Assembly (NCBI GenBank): GCA_016720145.1
Contig: JADJXV010000028.1
Location: 62,001-126,000, forward strand
Reading direction: 5' to 3'
DNA from: Ignavibacteria bacterium
GTDB taxonomy: Bacteria; Bacteroidota; Ignavibacteria; Kapaibacteriales; UBA961
DNA length: 64,000 nt
Shown: in pieces, positions 26,637-35,676 of the stretch
Position numbering within the stretch: position 1 is the first letter of the stretch
How the letters are laid out: each line of letters opens with the position of its first letter
The notes under the pieces: generated by a model
What the model was told of the DNA's origin: nothing
Databases searched by the model: none
Seen by the model: the letters and a program-made list of their open reading frames with translations, nothing else
Position numbers and translations under genes: made by a program

Positions 26637-28214
26637 ATGTCCAAACTCTACCTCGTATTTACGCTTCTCCTCCTCCTCGCATTCCCGCTCTCAGCGACCA
26701 TTATTCCTGCTAATCCAACGAAATACACCACCGCGCTTGCGACGCTTGCGGCGGGCGATACCCTGATGCTCTCAGCCGGTAATTACACAAATAATCTTAC
26801 ACTCAAAAACAAAGTTGGTACTGCTGCAAGTCCGATTGTGATCATGGGACAAGGCGATGCCACGGTCTTTGAGGGACAGTCGTGTTGTAATACCGTAAGC
26901 ATCACGCAATGCGCGTTTGTGGTAATTTCTCATCTTCGGCTTGATGGTATGAATCAGGAAGTCGATGCCGTGAAAGCTGAAGGTACCGCCGGGAATTGGG
27001 CGCACGATATCACGCTCGAATATATGACGATCGTGCAGTATGGCGCATCCCAACAGAATGTGGGAATCAGTACCAAGTGTCCGGCGTGGAATTGGACGAT
27101 TCGTAAAAATCGCATCATCGGCGCCGGCACGGGCATGTATCTCGGGAATTCGGACGGTACGAAACCGTTTGTGAATGGCGTGATTGAGTATAATTACATC
27201 GGCAGTACGGTTGGATATAATTGTGAAATTAAACATCAAATCAATGGTCAGCGCGAACTCCTCCCCGAGACGTCGGTTGACGCCAAAACCATCATCCGGC
27301 ATAATGTTTTTATGAAAGATTCGCTCTCTTCTACCGGCGTCAGCGCGCGGCCGAATCTCCTCGTTGGTGGCTTCCCGACGACCGGACCCGGCATGAATGA
27401 TTATTATGAAATTTACGGTAACTTCTTTTATAATAATCCGGTAGAAGCATTATTTCAAGGAACAGGGAATATCACGCTCTATACTAATATTTTTGTGAAT
27501 CATTTTAATCCCGACGGTTTCCGCACGGTGTATATCACCCCGCAGAATGGAGTGAGCCCGCAGGATGTGAAGGTGTATCATAATACGATATGGACGGCAT
27601 CTGCGACGGGCGGCTTGCGGCTCTACAACCGGAATGCGAATTACCGGCAATACTGTTATGGCAATGCAGTATTTGCACCCGCTGCACCGATTTCCAACTT
27701 CCCGGATACGCTTGATAATGTGATGGGGAAATACACCGATGCAAGCGCGTATTTCCTTGCTGCTACGGAAGATATCAGCACGCTTAATCTCTACCCTCAA
27801 AACGGTCGTCTCACGGGTGCGCCAACGCCGGACTCTGCATTTAGGCAATCAAATTCCCGTTTGGATTTCAATCACGACGCCTATCAATGGACCTACCGCG
27901 GCGCCTATTCGGGCTGCTGCACGAATCTCGGCTGGAAACTACAGCTTGATACAATGCCCACACCCAAAGAAGTGACATCGGTCGATGAACACGCGGAGGA
28001 GTCATGCGTGATACTTGCGCCGAATCCGGTGCGTTCACTTCTACGGATTTCATCGCCGGCGATGCGCTGTACACGTATTACTCTCACGACCATCACGGGC
28101 GAACAAGTCTTTGCAAATGAATGTGATACATTCGAAGTAAGTATAAACTTGGAGGCGCTGCCACCAGGAATATATCTTGTGAGAATAAATGGCGAGAGTC
28201 CGAGAAAATTGTGA
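26637..28214 (+). CDS. Exported right-handed beta-helix protein with T9SS-type C-terminus
   Basis: 525 residues from the ATG at 26637, which begins a clear signal peptide (MSKLYLVFTLLLLLAFPLSA). The body (about 25-430) is a parallel beta-helix of the pectate lyase/NosD style: TNNLTLKNKVGTAASPIVIMG, DITLEYMTIVQYG, WTIRKNRIIGAGTGMYLG, YEIYGNFFYNNPVEAL, VKVYHNTIWTASATGG. The C-terminus (CVILAPNPVRSLLRISSPA... LPPGIYLVRINGESPRKL) is a T9SS sorting domain. Such proteins usually bind or cut polysaccharides; no catalytic residues can be assigned with confidence. An in-frame upstream start (26577) lies within repeat DNA and was not used. Confidence 0.85.
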   Translation: MSKLYLVFTLLLLLAFPLSATIIPANPTKYTTALATLAAGDTLMLSAGNYTNNLTLKNKVGTAASPIVIMGQGDATVFEGQSCCNTVSITQCAFVVISHLRLDGMNQEVDAVKAEGTAGNWAHDITLEYMTIVQYGASQQNVGISTKCPAWNWTIRKNRIIGAGTGMYLGNSDGTKPFVNGVIEYNYIGSTVGYNCEIKHQINGQRELLPETSVDAKTIIRHNVFMKDSLSSTGVSARPNLLVGGFPTTGPGMNDYYEIYGNFFYNNPVEALFQGTGNITLYTNIFVNHFNPDGFRTVYITPQNGVSPQDVKVYHNTIWTASATGGLRLYNRNANYRQYCYGNAVFAPAAPISNFPDTLDNVMGKYTDASAYFLAATEDISTLNLYPQNGRLTGAPTPDSAFRQSNSRLDFNHDAYQWTYRGAYSGCCTNLGWKLQLDTMPTPKEVTSVDEHAEESCVILAPNPVRSLLRISSPAMRCTRITLTTITGEQVFANECDTFEVSINLEALPPGIYLVRINGESPRKL

Positions 28215-28224
28215 AGTGGTGATG

Positions 28225-28740
28225 GAGGTGGGGTGCCATCACAGCGTGATGGCATGTTTGTAGCAAATAATTTCCAAGCGGATGCGCACATTCGACCCCG
28301 AATGGGGTCGTGGATGTCATTAGGGCTCAACATGCTACAAACATTTAATCACTCTGGGATTCAAGAGGTTACTATTTTGTAAATGTGAATTTTTGATTGC
28401 AGCTTAATCACACGTTTGTAGCTAATAGTTTCCCTGCAAGAACACATCTTCGACCCCGAATGGGGTCGTGGATGTCATTAGGGCGTAACATGCTACAAAC
28501 GTTTCATCCCGCTGGGATTTAAGAGGTTACAATTTTGTAAACGTAATCCTCAATCACAGTGTGATCACATGTTTGTAGCACGAAGCATATCGTAATCCGA
28601 TAAGACCCATCGGGATCGAACGTTTATAGCATGGGCATTGTCAAGCAGGCACGACCCCATCGGGGTCGAACGTTTGTAGCAAGAGCACATCTAAGCAGAT
28701 ACGACCACATCGAGGTCAACGTTTGTAGCGTGCCATGTAA
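28225..28740. repeat. Dense cluster of mixed hairpin units in both orientations
   Basis: Contains ATCACAGCGTGAT, GACCCCGAATGGGGTCG, AATCACTCTGGGATT and AATCCCGATGGG-like palindromes, most joined to (A/C)GTTTGTAGCA or its complement TGCTACAAAC. At least eight hairpins lie in about 500 bp. No gene is present. Confidence 0.85.
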
Positions 28741-28874
28741 ACATAAGTTGAATAAATACAAATAGTAGCACAACAGTTTGACCGTTTTGTTAAGAAAAAA
28801 TATTATATTTCTTAGTACATAACCAACACATTTCATAGTGTTGAAATCTTAAACTATTCAATAACAAACTAGAT

Positions 28875-29311
28875 ATGGTAAATGTATTGACTGAAATCAT
28901 AATCAACAAACCTGTTGACATAGTTGCCGATTACGCAAGTAATCCGGAAAATGCTCCTGAGTGGTATGTGAACATCAAATCTGCGGAATGGAAGTCACCA
29001 AAGGATTTGGTTGTCGGTTCACAGGTTGCTTTTACAGCACATTTCCTCGGTAGAAAACTTGCCTATACGTATGAATTTATTGAAGTAATACCAAATCAAA
29101 AACTTGTCATGCGGACAGCCGAGGACCATTTCCGATGGAGACAACCTACACATGGACTGCAATTGACAACCATACAACAAGAATGACATTACAAAACAAA
29201 GGCATTCCATCGGGTTTTTCAAAATTGTTTGCACCTTTGATGGCAACCATGATGCGTAAAGCAAATACAAAGGACTTGATTACCATTAAAAAGATTCTCG
29301 AAAATAGATAG
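28875..29311 (+). pseudogene. SRPBCC/polyketide-cyclase-like gene with a single frameshift
   Basis: The frame from 28875 (MVNVLTEIIINKPVDIVADY, ASNPENAPEWYVNIKSAEW, AYTYEFIEVIPNQKLVMRTA) is typical of SRPBCC proteins, with a hydrophobic ligand pocket. After about residue 82 it turns into nonsense. The next frame carries the expected ending (GPFPMETTYTWTAI...GFSKLFAPLMATMMRK...ILENR) and stops at 29311. One missing G near 29121 (GAGGACC for GAGGGACC) explains this. Restored length is about 145 residues, normal for the family. Ligand unknown. Either a recent pseudogene or a sequencing error. Confidence 0.75.
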
Positions 29312-29420
29312 CACTAACCATATCGAATGCGATACGAATCCATCGAGGTCAAGTGTTCCTTGCACGAAGCTAACAATAAAACAGACAGATAAATAATTTA
29401 ACCACTTTACAAATAACAAC

Positions 29421-29996
29421 ATGAGAAAATTAATATTCTTTATGCACACGTCATTGGACGGTTTTGTGGCAGGAGTAAACGGGGAATTGAACTGGGCAAA
29501 ATTAGATGAAGAAATGTTTGACTTTGTCGCTACAATGACCGCACAAGCCGACACTGCGTTGTATGGTCGAGTGACCTATGAGTTGATGCAGAGCTATTGG
29601 CCAACAGCCGGCAACAAACCAAACGCATCCAAACACGATAAAGAGCATTCTGCTTGGTATGCAAAGGTTGCAAAGGTTGTGTTGTCAACGACAATGAGCG
29701 AGGAAGGTCTTGAAAACACAACAGTTATCGGCGACCACCTTGCCGACAACATCAATTCCATAAAAAACCAAGATGGGAAAAATATCCTCATTTTCGGAAG
29801 TCCTCGCGCATCACATTCATTACTACATCTGGGTCTCATCGACGAGTTTTGGGTATTTGTTAATCCGATTTTACTCGGAATCGGTATGCCATTATTTAAA
29901 GGTGTGACCGAGATAACAAAACTGAATCTCCTCGAATCAATCACTTTTCCTTGCGGAGTAATTGCACTTCATTACGAAACAAAACGCGATAAATAG
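29421..29996 (+). CDS. Dihydrofolate reductase-like (RibD C-terminal domain) protein
   Basis: 191 residues. The start MRKLIFFMHTSLDGFVAG, followed by LYGRVTYELMQSYWP and the late ILIFGSPRASHSLLHLGLIDEFWVFVNPILLG, matches the RibD_C/DHFR-like family (YyaP/YwjB type). Relatives with known function reduce pteridine- or riboflavin-type substrates with NADPH. The small stand-alone proteins of this group mostly have no proven substrate. It is cytoplasmic. It follows the SRPBCC remnant on the same strand by 109 bp; such genes often travel together in accessory regions. Confidence 0.88.
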   Translation: MRKLIFFMHTSLDGFVAGVNGELNWAKLDEEMFDFVATMTAQADTALYGRVTYELMQSYWPTAGNKPNASKHDKEHSAWYAKVAKVVLSTTMSEEGLENTTVIGDHLADNINSIKNQDGKNILIFGSPRASHSLLHLGLIDEFWVFVNPILLGIGMPLFKGVTEITKLNLLESITFPCGVIALHYETKRDK

Positions 29997-30412
29997 TGCA
30001 CTGATACATATAAAAATTCGGTACAAAAGACTGCCACATAAACGAAAGATGAACGGTAACTGCAGACTACAAATTCTCTAAAGTTGGGTTTTCATGCTTG
30101 GTAGTTGTGGAAATTTTCATTTACAAGTTGTGATTCATAGGAAGTTCTTTGGGTACTTTCATAGCTTGTTTGTACCTGCATCCCATTGGTGACCATAGCA
30201 TAAATTCTTCTAAAGATTCGACATCTCACAGTCTGAATTCACCATTTCCAGCAATCGTATCAGTCATACTATTGAAAATTATGACTATATGCGTCATTGG
30301 TTTGTTCTCGACATAAATTGTGCATTACATCAAATATTTATTGTTATTCAATAAATAAATGTTATTTTGCGATATAATTTTAATGTATATCAATTATGCT
30401 GTCGTGGCAATT
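29997..30412. other. 416-bp intergenic region
   Basis: AT-rich with no supported coding frame. ATTGTTATTCAATAAATAA near 30340-30358 is a weak inverted repeat that may be an operator for the DUF2975/HTH pair that follows. Confidence 0.35.
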
Positions 30413-30949
30413 ATGTCAAAAACAAACAACGTCGTCTTTTGGGGCTTGTATAGTATTGCTTGGCTCATCTTTGTTGGCCTCTCTATTGAGGCAGGAGGAT
30501 TGGTCGTAAATTTCTTTTTCAGTCTGTACAAGCCCGAATTTGTCCAAAATTTATATCAAAAATTGGATTTAAGTGAAATGTATAATCTTAGCAAATGGGC
30601 TTTTTACGGTCTCTATAGCTTTATTTTATCCATTTCAATTTTAAAAGCTTGCCTATTTTACATAGTTATAAGTCTTATGCATACAATGGATTTATCAAAA
30701 CCGTTCAGCACTTTTGTTTCGAAACAAATTACACTCATCAGTTACTTCACTCTATCGATTGGACTATTGAGTTATGTAGCTCGGCAAACAGCGAATAATC
30801 TGCAGCATCACGGATACGAAATTGACCAACTGCATCAGTTTTGGGTTGATAGTGAGGCGTTTGTTTTAATGGCGGCTGTCGTCTATGTCATAGCGACGAT
30901 TTTCAAAAAGGGAGTTGCAATTCAAAACGAAATTGATTTAACAGTATAA
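30413..30949 (+). CDS. DUF2975-family membrane protein
   Basis: 178 residues from the ATG at 30413 (other in-frame starts exist up to 30359). Four membrane segments are visible: about 9-33 (VFWGLYSIAWLIFVGLSIEAGGLVV), 62-90, 110-128 and 148-165. The layout of four helices with a large loop after the first helix fits DUF2975 proteins, which are nearly always encoded next to a small Cro/CI-type regulator. That is exactly what follows here with a 2-bp gap, so the two are surely co-transcribed. The family's function is unknown. Confidence 0.8.
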   Translation: MSKTNNVVFWGLYSIAWLIFVGLSIEAGGLVVNFFFSLYKPEFVQNLYQKLDLSEMYNLSKWAFYGLYSFILSISILKACLFYIVISLMHTMDLSKPFSTFVSKQITLISYFTLSIGLLSYVARQTANNLQHHGYEIDQLHQFWVDSEAFVLMAAVVYVIATIFKKGVAIQNEIDLTV

Positions 30950-30951
30950 TT

Positions 30952-31167
30952 ATGCCAATCATTGTAAATGTAGATGTCATGATGGCAAAGCGAAAAATGT
31001 CGCTGAATGAGCTGTCAGAAAAAGTGGAACTAACCCTTTCTAACCTTTCGATCTTGAAAACAGGGAAAGCTAAAGCTATACGGTTCAGCACGTTAGAAGC
31101 TATCTGCAAAGCGCTGAACTGTCAGCCCGCTGATATTCTAGAATACGTTGAAGATCCCCAAAACTAA
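30952..31167 (+). CDS. Small Cro/CI-family DNA-binding protein (YozG-like)
   Basis: 71 residues: a single helix-turn-helix domain (MMAKRKMSLNELSEKVELTL, SNLSILKTGKAKAIRFSTLE, AICKALNCQPADILEYVED) of the XRE family. The SNLSxLKxGKAKAIRFSTL text is the usual mark of the YozG-like regulators that partner DUF2975 membrane proteins. It probably regulates its own operon. Translation is likely coupled to the gene before it (2-bp gap). Confidence 0.9.
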   Translation: MPIIVNVDVMMAKRKMSLNELSEKVELTLSNLSILKTGKAKAIRFSTLEAICKALNCQPADILEYVEDPQN

Positions 31168-31267
31168 TTTGTGAAATAGTACTGTTCTTTGACGATTTAT
31201 TGGAGGCGTTTGCAACCTGCTTGCCTGCAACTCTGTTCCGCTCAAGACTGAAACATAGTAGATTAGT

Positions 31268-31332
31268 TTCAACGAAAAGACGCTGAGAACGCAAAGATTT
31301 AGCTCTGCATCTCTGCGCCTTTGCGTTAAAAA
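31268..31332. repeat. Short CGCAAAG inverted-repeat element
   Basis: TTCAACGAAAAGACGCTGAG and AACGCAAAG on the left against CTCTGCGCCTTTGCGTTAAA on the right. A short version of the MITE-like elements at 20227-20426 and 33363-33484. Confidence 0.7.
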
Positions 31333-31435
31333 TTCACTAGCACAGTCATCTACCTGCTACATGCAGACCCGCAGTATGTAAATTCGGTTGATCTTTCTCA
31401 TCAAACCACAAAAATTAATCAAAGAAAAAAAATAA

Positions 31436-31482
31436 TTTGCGCAACTCAAAAGTTGCGTTTATATTTGCAACCAAAAAGTTGC
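31436..31482 (+). promoter_or_regulatory. Bacteroidota-type promoter overlapped by two GCAAC-N6-GTTGC operators
   Basis: TTTG at 31436-31439 and TATATTTG at 31460-31467 (20 bp apart) match the -33/-7 promoter elements. GCAACTCAAAAGTTGC (31441-31456) fills the spacer and GCAACCAAAAAGTTGC (31467-31482) overlaps the -7 element and probable start. The two palindromes are 26 bp apart centre to centre. They are 19 bp or more upstream of the ArsR start codon, so autorepression by the ArsR protein is the natural reading. Confidence 0.8.
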
Positions 31483-31500
31483 GTAATTAAAATTTGAACA

Positions 31501-31821
31501 ATGAAACAAGACATATTCCAAGCAATAGCTGACCCAACTCGAAGGGCAATATTAGCGTTGATAGCGATGCAAGCACTTACACCCAATGTACTTGCAGATA
31601 AATTTGATATGAGCAGACAGGCAGTGTCGAAGCACATTAAAGTATTACAGGAATGCGAACTCGTGATACCTGAGCAGTCCGGCAGAGAAATTTATTATCA
31701 TTTGAATCCAACAAAAATGCAAGAATTGGATAATTGGCTCGCACAATTCAGAACATTGTGGGAGACTCGATTTAGCCAACTTGACAACGTTTTATTAACT
31801 CTTAATCAACAAAAACAATGA
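31501..31821 (+). CDS. ArsR-family transcriptional regulator
   Basis: 106 residues: a winged helix-turn-helix of the ArsR/SmtB type. It has the typical start FQAIADPTRRAILALIAMQA, recognition segment KFDMSRQAVSKHIKVLQE and wing QSGREIYYHLNPTKMQELDNW. No metal-binding cysteines are seen. Members of this non-metal branch are found in front of AHSA1/SRPBCC genes, as here, and act as repressors. The stop codon overlaps the next start (ATGA), so translation is coupled. The promoter holds twin palindromes (31441-31482), the likely binding sites. Confidence 0.93.
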   Translation: MKQDIFQAIADPTRRAILALIAMQALTPNVLADKFDMSRQAVSKHIKVLQECELVIPEQSGREIYYHLNPTKMQELDNWLAQFRTLWETRFSQLDNVLLTLNQQKQ

Positions 31822-32315
31822 GCATGAAACTCTTCTTCGACTTCACGGTCGATACGACTACAAACACAATCAATATCAAGCGAGAATTCGCAGCCGATCG
31901 TGTAACTATTTGGGATTGCTATACGAAGTCCGAGCTTCTCGACCAATGGTGGATGCCGAAGCCATGGAAATCAAGAACAAAAACGATGGATTTCCGTGAA
32001 GGCGGCCGGTGGCATTATGCTGCCGTTGGACCAAATGGTGAAGAACACTGGTCAATTGCCAGTTATGTAAAAATTGAACCTCTACAAGTATTTACTGCCG
32101 ATGATGCCTTTGCTGATGCTGATGGCAATATCAATCCGCAAATGCCGCAATCACAATGGATAATGAATTTCAGTGACATGGGAAATAATACCATGGTGCA
32201 TGGAATCATGCAGTTTCCTGACCTCGCACAGCTCGAGCAAACCATCGCAATGGGCTTTAAAGAAGGTCTGACAATGGCGATGGAAAATTTAGATGCTATA
32301 CTAGCAAAACGGTAA
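31818..32315 (+). CDS. AHSA1/SRPBCC-domain protein 1
   Basis: 165 residues of the Aha1-C-terminal-like SRPBCC fold. Marks include the INIKREFAADRVTIWDCYTK opening, LLDQWWMPKPWKSRTKTMDF, GGRWHYAAVGPNGEEHWS and an end helix with EQTIAMGFKEGLTMAMENL. This fold binds hydrophobic ligands in a cavity; no ligand is known for this subgroup. It is the second gene of the ArsR operon, overlapping the first by 4 bp. It is paralogous to the gene at 32810-33313, with which it shares the DQW..PKPW..KTK core. Confidence 0.9.
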   Translation: MSMKLFFDFTVDTTTNTINIKREFAADRVTIWDCYTKSELLDQWWMPKPWKSRTKTMDFREGGRWHYAAVGPNGEEHWSIASYVKIEPLQVFTADDAFADADGNINPQMPQSQWIMNFSDMGNNTMVHGIMQFPDLAQLEQTIAMGFKEGLTMAMENLDAILAKR

Positions 32316-32368
32316 AACCCGATTTAATCTACTAGACAAAGTATTATTCAAAGTTTAATAACAGAAAA

Positions 32369-32797
32369 ATGATTCCAAAAACATTTACAGCTGAACGGAT
32401 TTTTAAAGCAGCAAGAAAAGATGTTTGGCGTGCTATAACAGAAAAAGACTTGATGAAGCAATGGTATTTCGATTTACCGGAATTTAAAGCAGAAGTTGGA
32501 TTTACGTTTGAGGTGACAGGTGGCGAACCCGGCGGCACTCAATACCTGCATCATTTCGAAATTGTAGAGGTAATCCCCGAACGTAAACTCATGCATACAT
32601 GGACTTTTGTGGGATATGAAGGCATATCCTATCTTTCCTACGAATTATTTGATGAAGGAGAGTACACAAAATTAATACTAACCCATTCGGGACTCGAATC
32701 ATTCCCTGCCGATATTCCCGACTTTGAATATCACAAATTTGAAATCGGATGGAATCATATTCTCGATATCTCTTTGAAAAATTTCTTAGAACAATAA
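32369..32797 (+). CDS. AHSA1/SRPBCC-domain protein 2
   Basis: 142 residues, SRPBCC fold with TAERIFKAARKDVWRAITEK, DLMKQWYFDLPEFKAEVGFT, FEIVEVIPERKLMHTWTF and a final GWNHILDISLKNFL helix. It belongs to a different subgroup from its two operon neighbours. It is 53 bp after gene 1 and 12 bp before gene 3, all on one strand, so it is part of the ArsR-controlled unit. The function is unknown beyond probable small-molecule binding. Confidence 0.9.
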   Translation: MIPKTFTAERIFKAARKDVWRAITEKDLMKQWYFDLPEFKAEVGFTFEVTGGEPGGTQYLHHFEIVEVIPERKLMHTWTFVGYEGISYLSYELFDEGEYTKLILTHSGLESFPADIPDFEYHKFEIGWNHILDISLKNFLEQ

Positions 32798-32809
32798 TTA
32801 CACACAACC

Positions 32810-33313
32810 ATGAACAACACTTTACAATTTGATTTTACCGTCGACAAAGCAGCGAAAACAGTTTATATAACAAGAGAATTTGCAGCCGCACAATCCCTGG
32901 TATGGGATGCCTTTACCAAAGCAGAAATCCTTGATCAATGGGTGGCACCGAAGCCGTGGACATCAAAAACAAAGTATATGAATTTTGAAGTTGGCGGGAA
33001 AAGATTCTATGCGATGGTAAGTCCTGATGGATATTCAGGTTGGATAATTCAGGAATATACGTCCATTACTCCAATTACTAATTTTAAACTGCATAATGCT
33101 TTTGCAGACAAAGATGAAAATCCTCAACTGCCGGGTTCGGAGTGGGACTATACTTTTAGCGAACAAATCGGCATCACAACAGTGCGTATTTCGATTTACA
33201 ATGAATCACTTGCCCGTATGGAGAAAATGATTGAAATGGGCTTTAAAGAAGGATATACTGCAACCTTGGATTACTTGGAAAAACTATTGGAAAATTTATC
33301 GAAACCAATCTAA
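32810..33313 (+). CDS. AHSA1/SRPBCC-domain protein 3
   Basis: 167 residues. VYITREFAAAQSLVWDAFTK, ILDQWVAPKPWTSKTKYMNF and KMIEMGFKEGYTATLDYLEK make it a clear paralogue of the gene at 31818-32315. It is the last gene of the four-gene ArsR unit, followed by an inverted-repeat element at 33363-33484 that may mark the operon end. The function is unknown. Confidence 0.9.
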   Translation: MNNTLQFDFTVDKAAKTVYITREFAAAQSLVWDAFTKAEILDQWVAPKPWTSKTKYMNFEVGGKRFYAMVSPDGYSGWIIQEYTSITPITNFKLHNAFADKDENPQLPGSEWDYTFSEQIGITTVRISIYNESLARMEKMIEMGFKEGYTATLDYLEKLLENLSKPI

Positions 33314-33362
33314 GCTGATGTAATATAATATACTTTATAACTATTTGAGAATCAAAATCAGT

Positions 33363-33484
33363 TTTAACGCAAAGTTCGCAAAGGTTATCGCAAAGTTCGC
33401 AGAGGTTTGTATGAAAGAAACAAGTAGTTTAAATAATAACATCTTTGCATACTTTGCGATTCCTTTGCGCACTTTGCGGTTAAT
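33363..33484. repeat. MITE-like CGCAAAG inverted-repeat element
   Basis: TTTTAACGCAAAGTTCGCAA on the left and CACTTTGCGGTTAA on the right with internal CGCAAAG/CTTTGCG pairs, about 120 bp. GATGCGGAAACCC just to the right (about 33522) matches the end of the element at 22885-23111. Confidence 0.75.
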
Positions 33485-33596
33485 CTCCGAATTGCTAAAA
33501 TTACTGATGCTATTAAATGTGATGCGGAAACCCATCGTAGAATACAGTAAAGCAAGATAACAAAACAACGTAAGTGAAAAGTAATTATATAGTTAT

Positions 33597-34028
33597 ATGA
33601 TTATACATCAGCAAATCGAAGAGTATATTGCCATACAACCCGAACCTAAACGCAGCGACATGCAAGAGCTGCACCGAATGATTCTACGCGCAATGCCAGC
33701 ATGTAAAGTATGGTACTTGGATGGTAAAAACGATGAGGGTAAAATTGTTTCGAATCCTAATATTGGCTATGGACTTCAGACCATACACTATGCCGATGGC
33801 ACTTCTAGAGAGTTCTATAAAATTGGTTTGAGTGCGAACACCACCGGCATCTCTGTCTATATCCTCGGTATCAAAGATAAGGCATACTTAGCCGAAACGT
33901 ATGGAAAAGATATAGGCAAAGCAAGTGTGACAGGGTATTGTATTAAGTTCAAATCACTGAAAGACATACACGTTGATGTGCTGTTAGAGGCAATACGATA
34001 TGGGGTTAAGGCAGAGCATGAGAATTAG
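33597..34028 (+). CDS. DUF1801-domain protein
   Basis: 143 residues of the DUF1801/YdhG-like fold: IEEYIAIQPEPKRSDMQELH, RMILRAMPACKVWY, GYGLQTIHYADGTSREFYKI, GYCIKFKSLKDIHVDVLLEA. Distant relatives include the frataxin-like YdhG; no activity is established for this group. It follows the ArsR/SRPBCC unit after a MITE-like repeat. DUF1801 and AHSA1 genes often occur near each other, but here co-transcription is doubtful because of the 280-bp gap. Confidence 0.85.
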   Translation: MIIHQQIEEYIAIQPEPKRSDMQELHRMILRAMPACKVWYLDGKNDEGKIVSNPNIGYGLQTIHYADGTSREFYKIGLSANTTGISVYILGIKDKAYLAETYGKDIGKASVTGYCIKFKSLKDIHVDVLLEAIRYGVKAEHEN

Positions 34029-34064
34029 TGAGCAGAAAATGTGGATTTCTGTATATATTCCATC

Positions 34065-34360
34065 TTCAATCACAGCGTGATCGCACGTTTGTAGCTACAA
34101 TTTCCTGTGTAAAAACCATCTTCGATCACAGCGTGATCGCACGTTTGTAGCAAACAATTTCCTGTGTAAAAACCATCTTCGATCACAGCGTGATCGCACG
34201 TTTGTAGTAGACAATTTCCTGTGCAAAAACCATCTTCGATTACAGCGTGATCGCACGTTAATATCAGACAATTCCCAGCCGAAAACGCATCTTCGACCCC
34301 GAATGGGGTCGTGTAATTCATTGAGATGTAACCGGCTACAAACATTGAATCCCTCTGGGA
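34065..34360. repeat. Tandem ATCACAGCGTGAT hairpin array
   Basis: Four units of about 60 bp, each AATCACAGCGTGATCGCACG then TTTGTAGC...ACAATTTCCTGTGTAAAAAC. The last unit is degenerate, followed by a GACCCCGAATGGGGTCG unit and an inverse AATCCCTCTGGGATT unit. The minus-strand open frame here is repeat-derived. Confidence 0.9.
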
Positions 34361-34506
34361 TTTAAGAATTAATTACTGTATAAATGCTAAATACTGTTAC
34401 TGGTTTGATAAAGATTATCTCACCTGCAGCTACATCAATCATCGCCATGTCATCTTGCGGCAGCATTATGGGCAGTTGTGTCATGTGGGTAAGAGACATA
34501 TACATC

Positions 34507-35676
34507 TCATCTCTTAGTACTGGTAGGATTAGTGATATACCAAATCTTTGCCGTAGAATCACCGCTTGCTGTCACGATTTTTGAGCCATCAGGACTCCAT
34601 TGAGCCACATTGACCCAAGAAGTATGTCCTTTTAGGGTGAAAAGTTTTGTTCCACTTGAACTTGACCAAATTATTACCGTACCATCTGCACTCGATGTTG
34701 CAATTTTTGAACCGTCAGGACTCCATTGGACGTCTGTAACATAATGAGTATGTCCGCTTAATATAAAGATTTTATTGCTCGTTAGGGCAGACCAGATAAT
34801 TGTGGTCTTATCATCTCCCGCGGTTGCTATTTTCATGCCATCAGGACTCCATTGAACACCATCAATTTTATCCTTATGTCCTTTTAAGGTAAAAATCTTT
34901 TTTCCGTTTGTTGCTGACCAAACTACTGCCAGAGAATCTCCGCTCGTTGTTACAATTTTTGAACCATCAGGACTCCATTGCACAGATGTAACAAATCTAT
35001 TGTGTTCTTTTAAGTCAAATTGCATAGTACCAAGTGTTGGATTTAGAGTCTGAGAATGAGAATGGGCATTTGTTGGATTAGTGATAAACCAAGTCTTTGC
35101 AGTAGAATCCCCACTAGCTGTCGCTACTTTCGAACCATCTGGACTCCATTGTACTGCTTCGACCCAAGAATTATGACCTTTCAGCGTAAAAAGTCTTTTT
35201 CCATTACCAGCAGACCAGATTATTGCAGTTGCATCCGAGCTAGCAGTCGCTACTTTCGAACCATCCGGACTCCATTGTATATCATTAACCCACGTTACAT
35301 GTCCTTTTAAGGTAAAGATTTTTTTGCCTGTTAATGCCGACCATATTATTGCAGTAGAATCATCACTTGCAGTTACTACTTTACGTCCATCCGGACTCCA
35401 CTGTACGTCGTTGACTTCGTCTATGTGTCCTTTTAACGTAAAGATTTTTTTCCCATTCTTAGCTGACCATATTATGGACGTAGAATCTGAACTTGCTGTT
35501 GCTATCTTTGAACCATCCGGACTCCATCTCGCAGTTACGACAAAAGAAGTATGGCCTTTTAAATCAAACTTGACAGTACCCTGTGTTTTAGTTGGAATAT
35601 GTGAATAGACTCTTGTTACGATCAAAACAATTGCTAAGATATAGATTATGACGTTCATTATTTTGTATATTCTCAT
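34507..35676 (-). CDS. WD40 beta-propeller protein with eight repeats, membrane-anchored or exported
   Basis: About 389 residues from the ATG at 35676; upstream in-frame starts exist. An N-terminal hydrophobic segment (MNVIIYILAIVLIVTRVYSH) would anchor or export it. Eight WD40 repeats follow, each close to LKGHxxWVxxVQWSPDGSKI, ATASxDSTxxIWSAxNGKKI and FT. Repeats 4 and 8 both end in a TAK.W.ITNPT tail, so the protein looks like two copies of a four-repeat block. Eight blades fit one closed propeller. WD40 proteins are scaffolds; no enzymatic part is present. The gene stands alone between repeat-rich flanks. Confidence 0.88.
   Translation of the reverse strand: MRIYKIMNVIIYILAIVLIVTRVYSHIPTKTQGTVKFDLKGHTSFVVTARWSPDGSKIATASSDSTSIIWSAKNGKKIFTLKGHIDEVNDVQWSPDGRKVVTASDDSTAIIWSALTGKKIFTLKGHVTWVNDIQWSPDGSKVATASSDATAIIWSAGNGKRLFTLKGHNSWVEAVQWSPDGSKVATASGDSTAKTWFITNPTNAHSHSQTLNPTLGTMQFDLKEHNRFVTSVQWSPDGSKIVTTSGDSLAVVWSATNGKKIFTLKGHKDKIDGVQWSPDGMKIATAGDDKTTIIWSALTSNKIFILSGHTHYVTDVQWSPDGSKIATSSADGTVIIWSSSSGTKLFTLKGHTSWVNVAQWSPDGSKIVTASGDSTAKIWYITNPTSTKR

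Noticed and set aside
33341..33568. Overlapping frames rich in NAKFAK / NRKVRK
   Set aside because: Produced by the CGCAAAG inverted-repeat element, not by genes.
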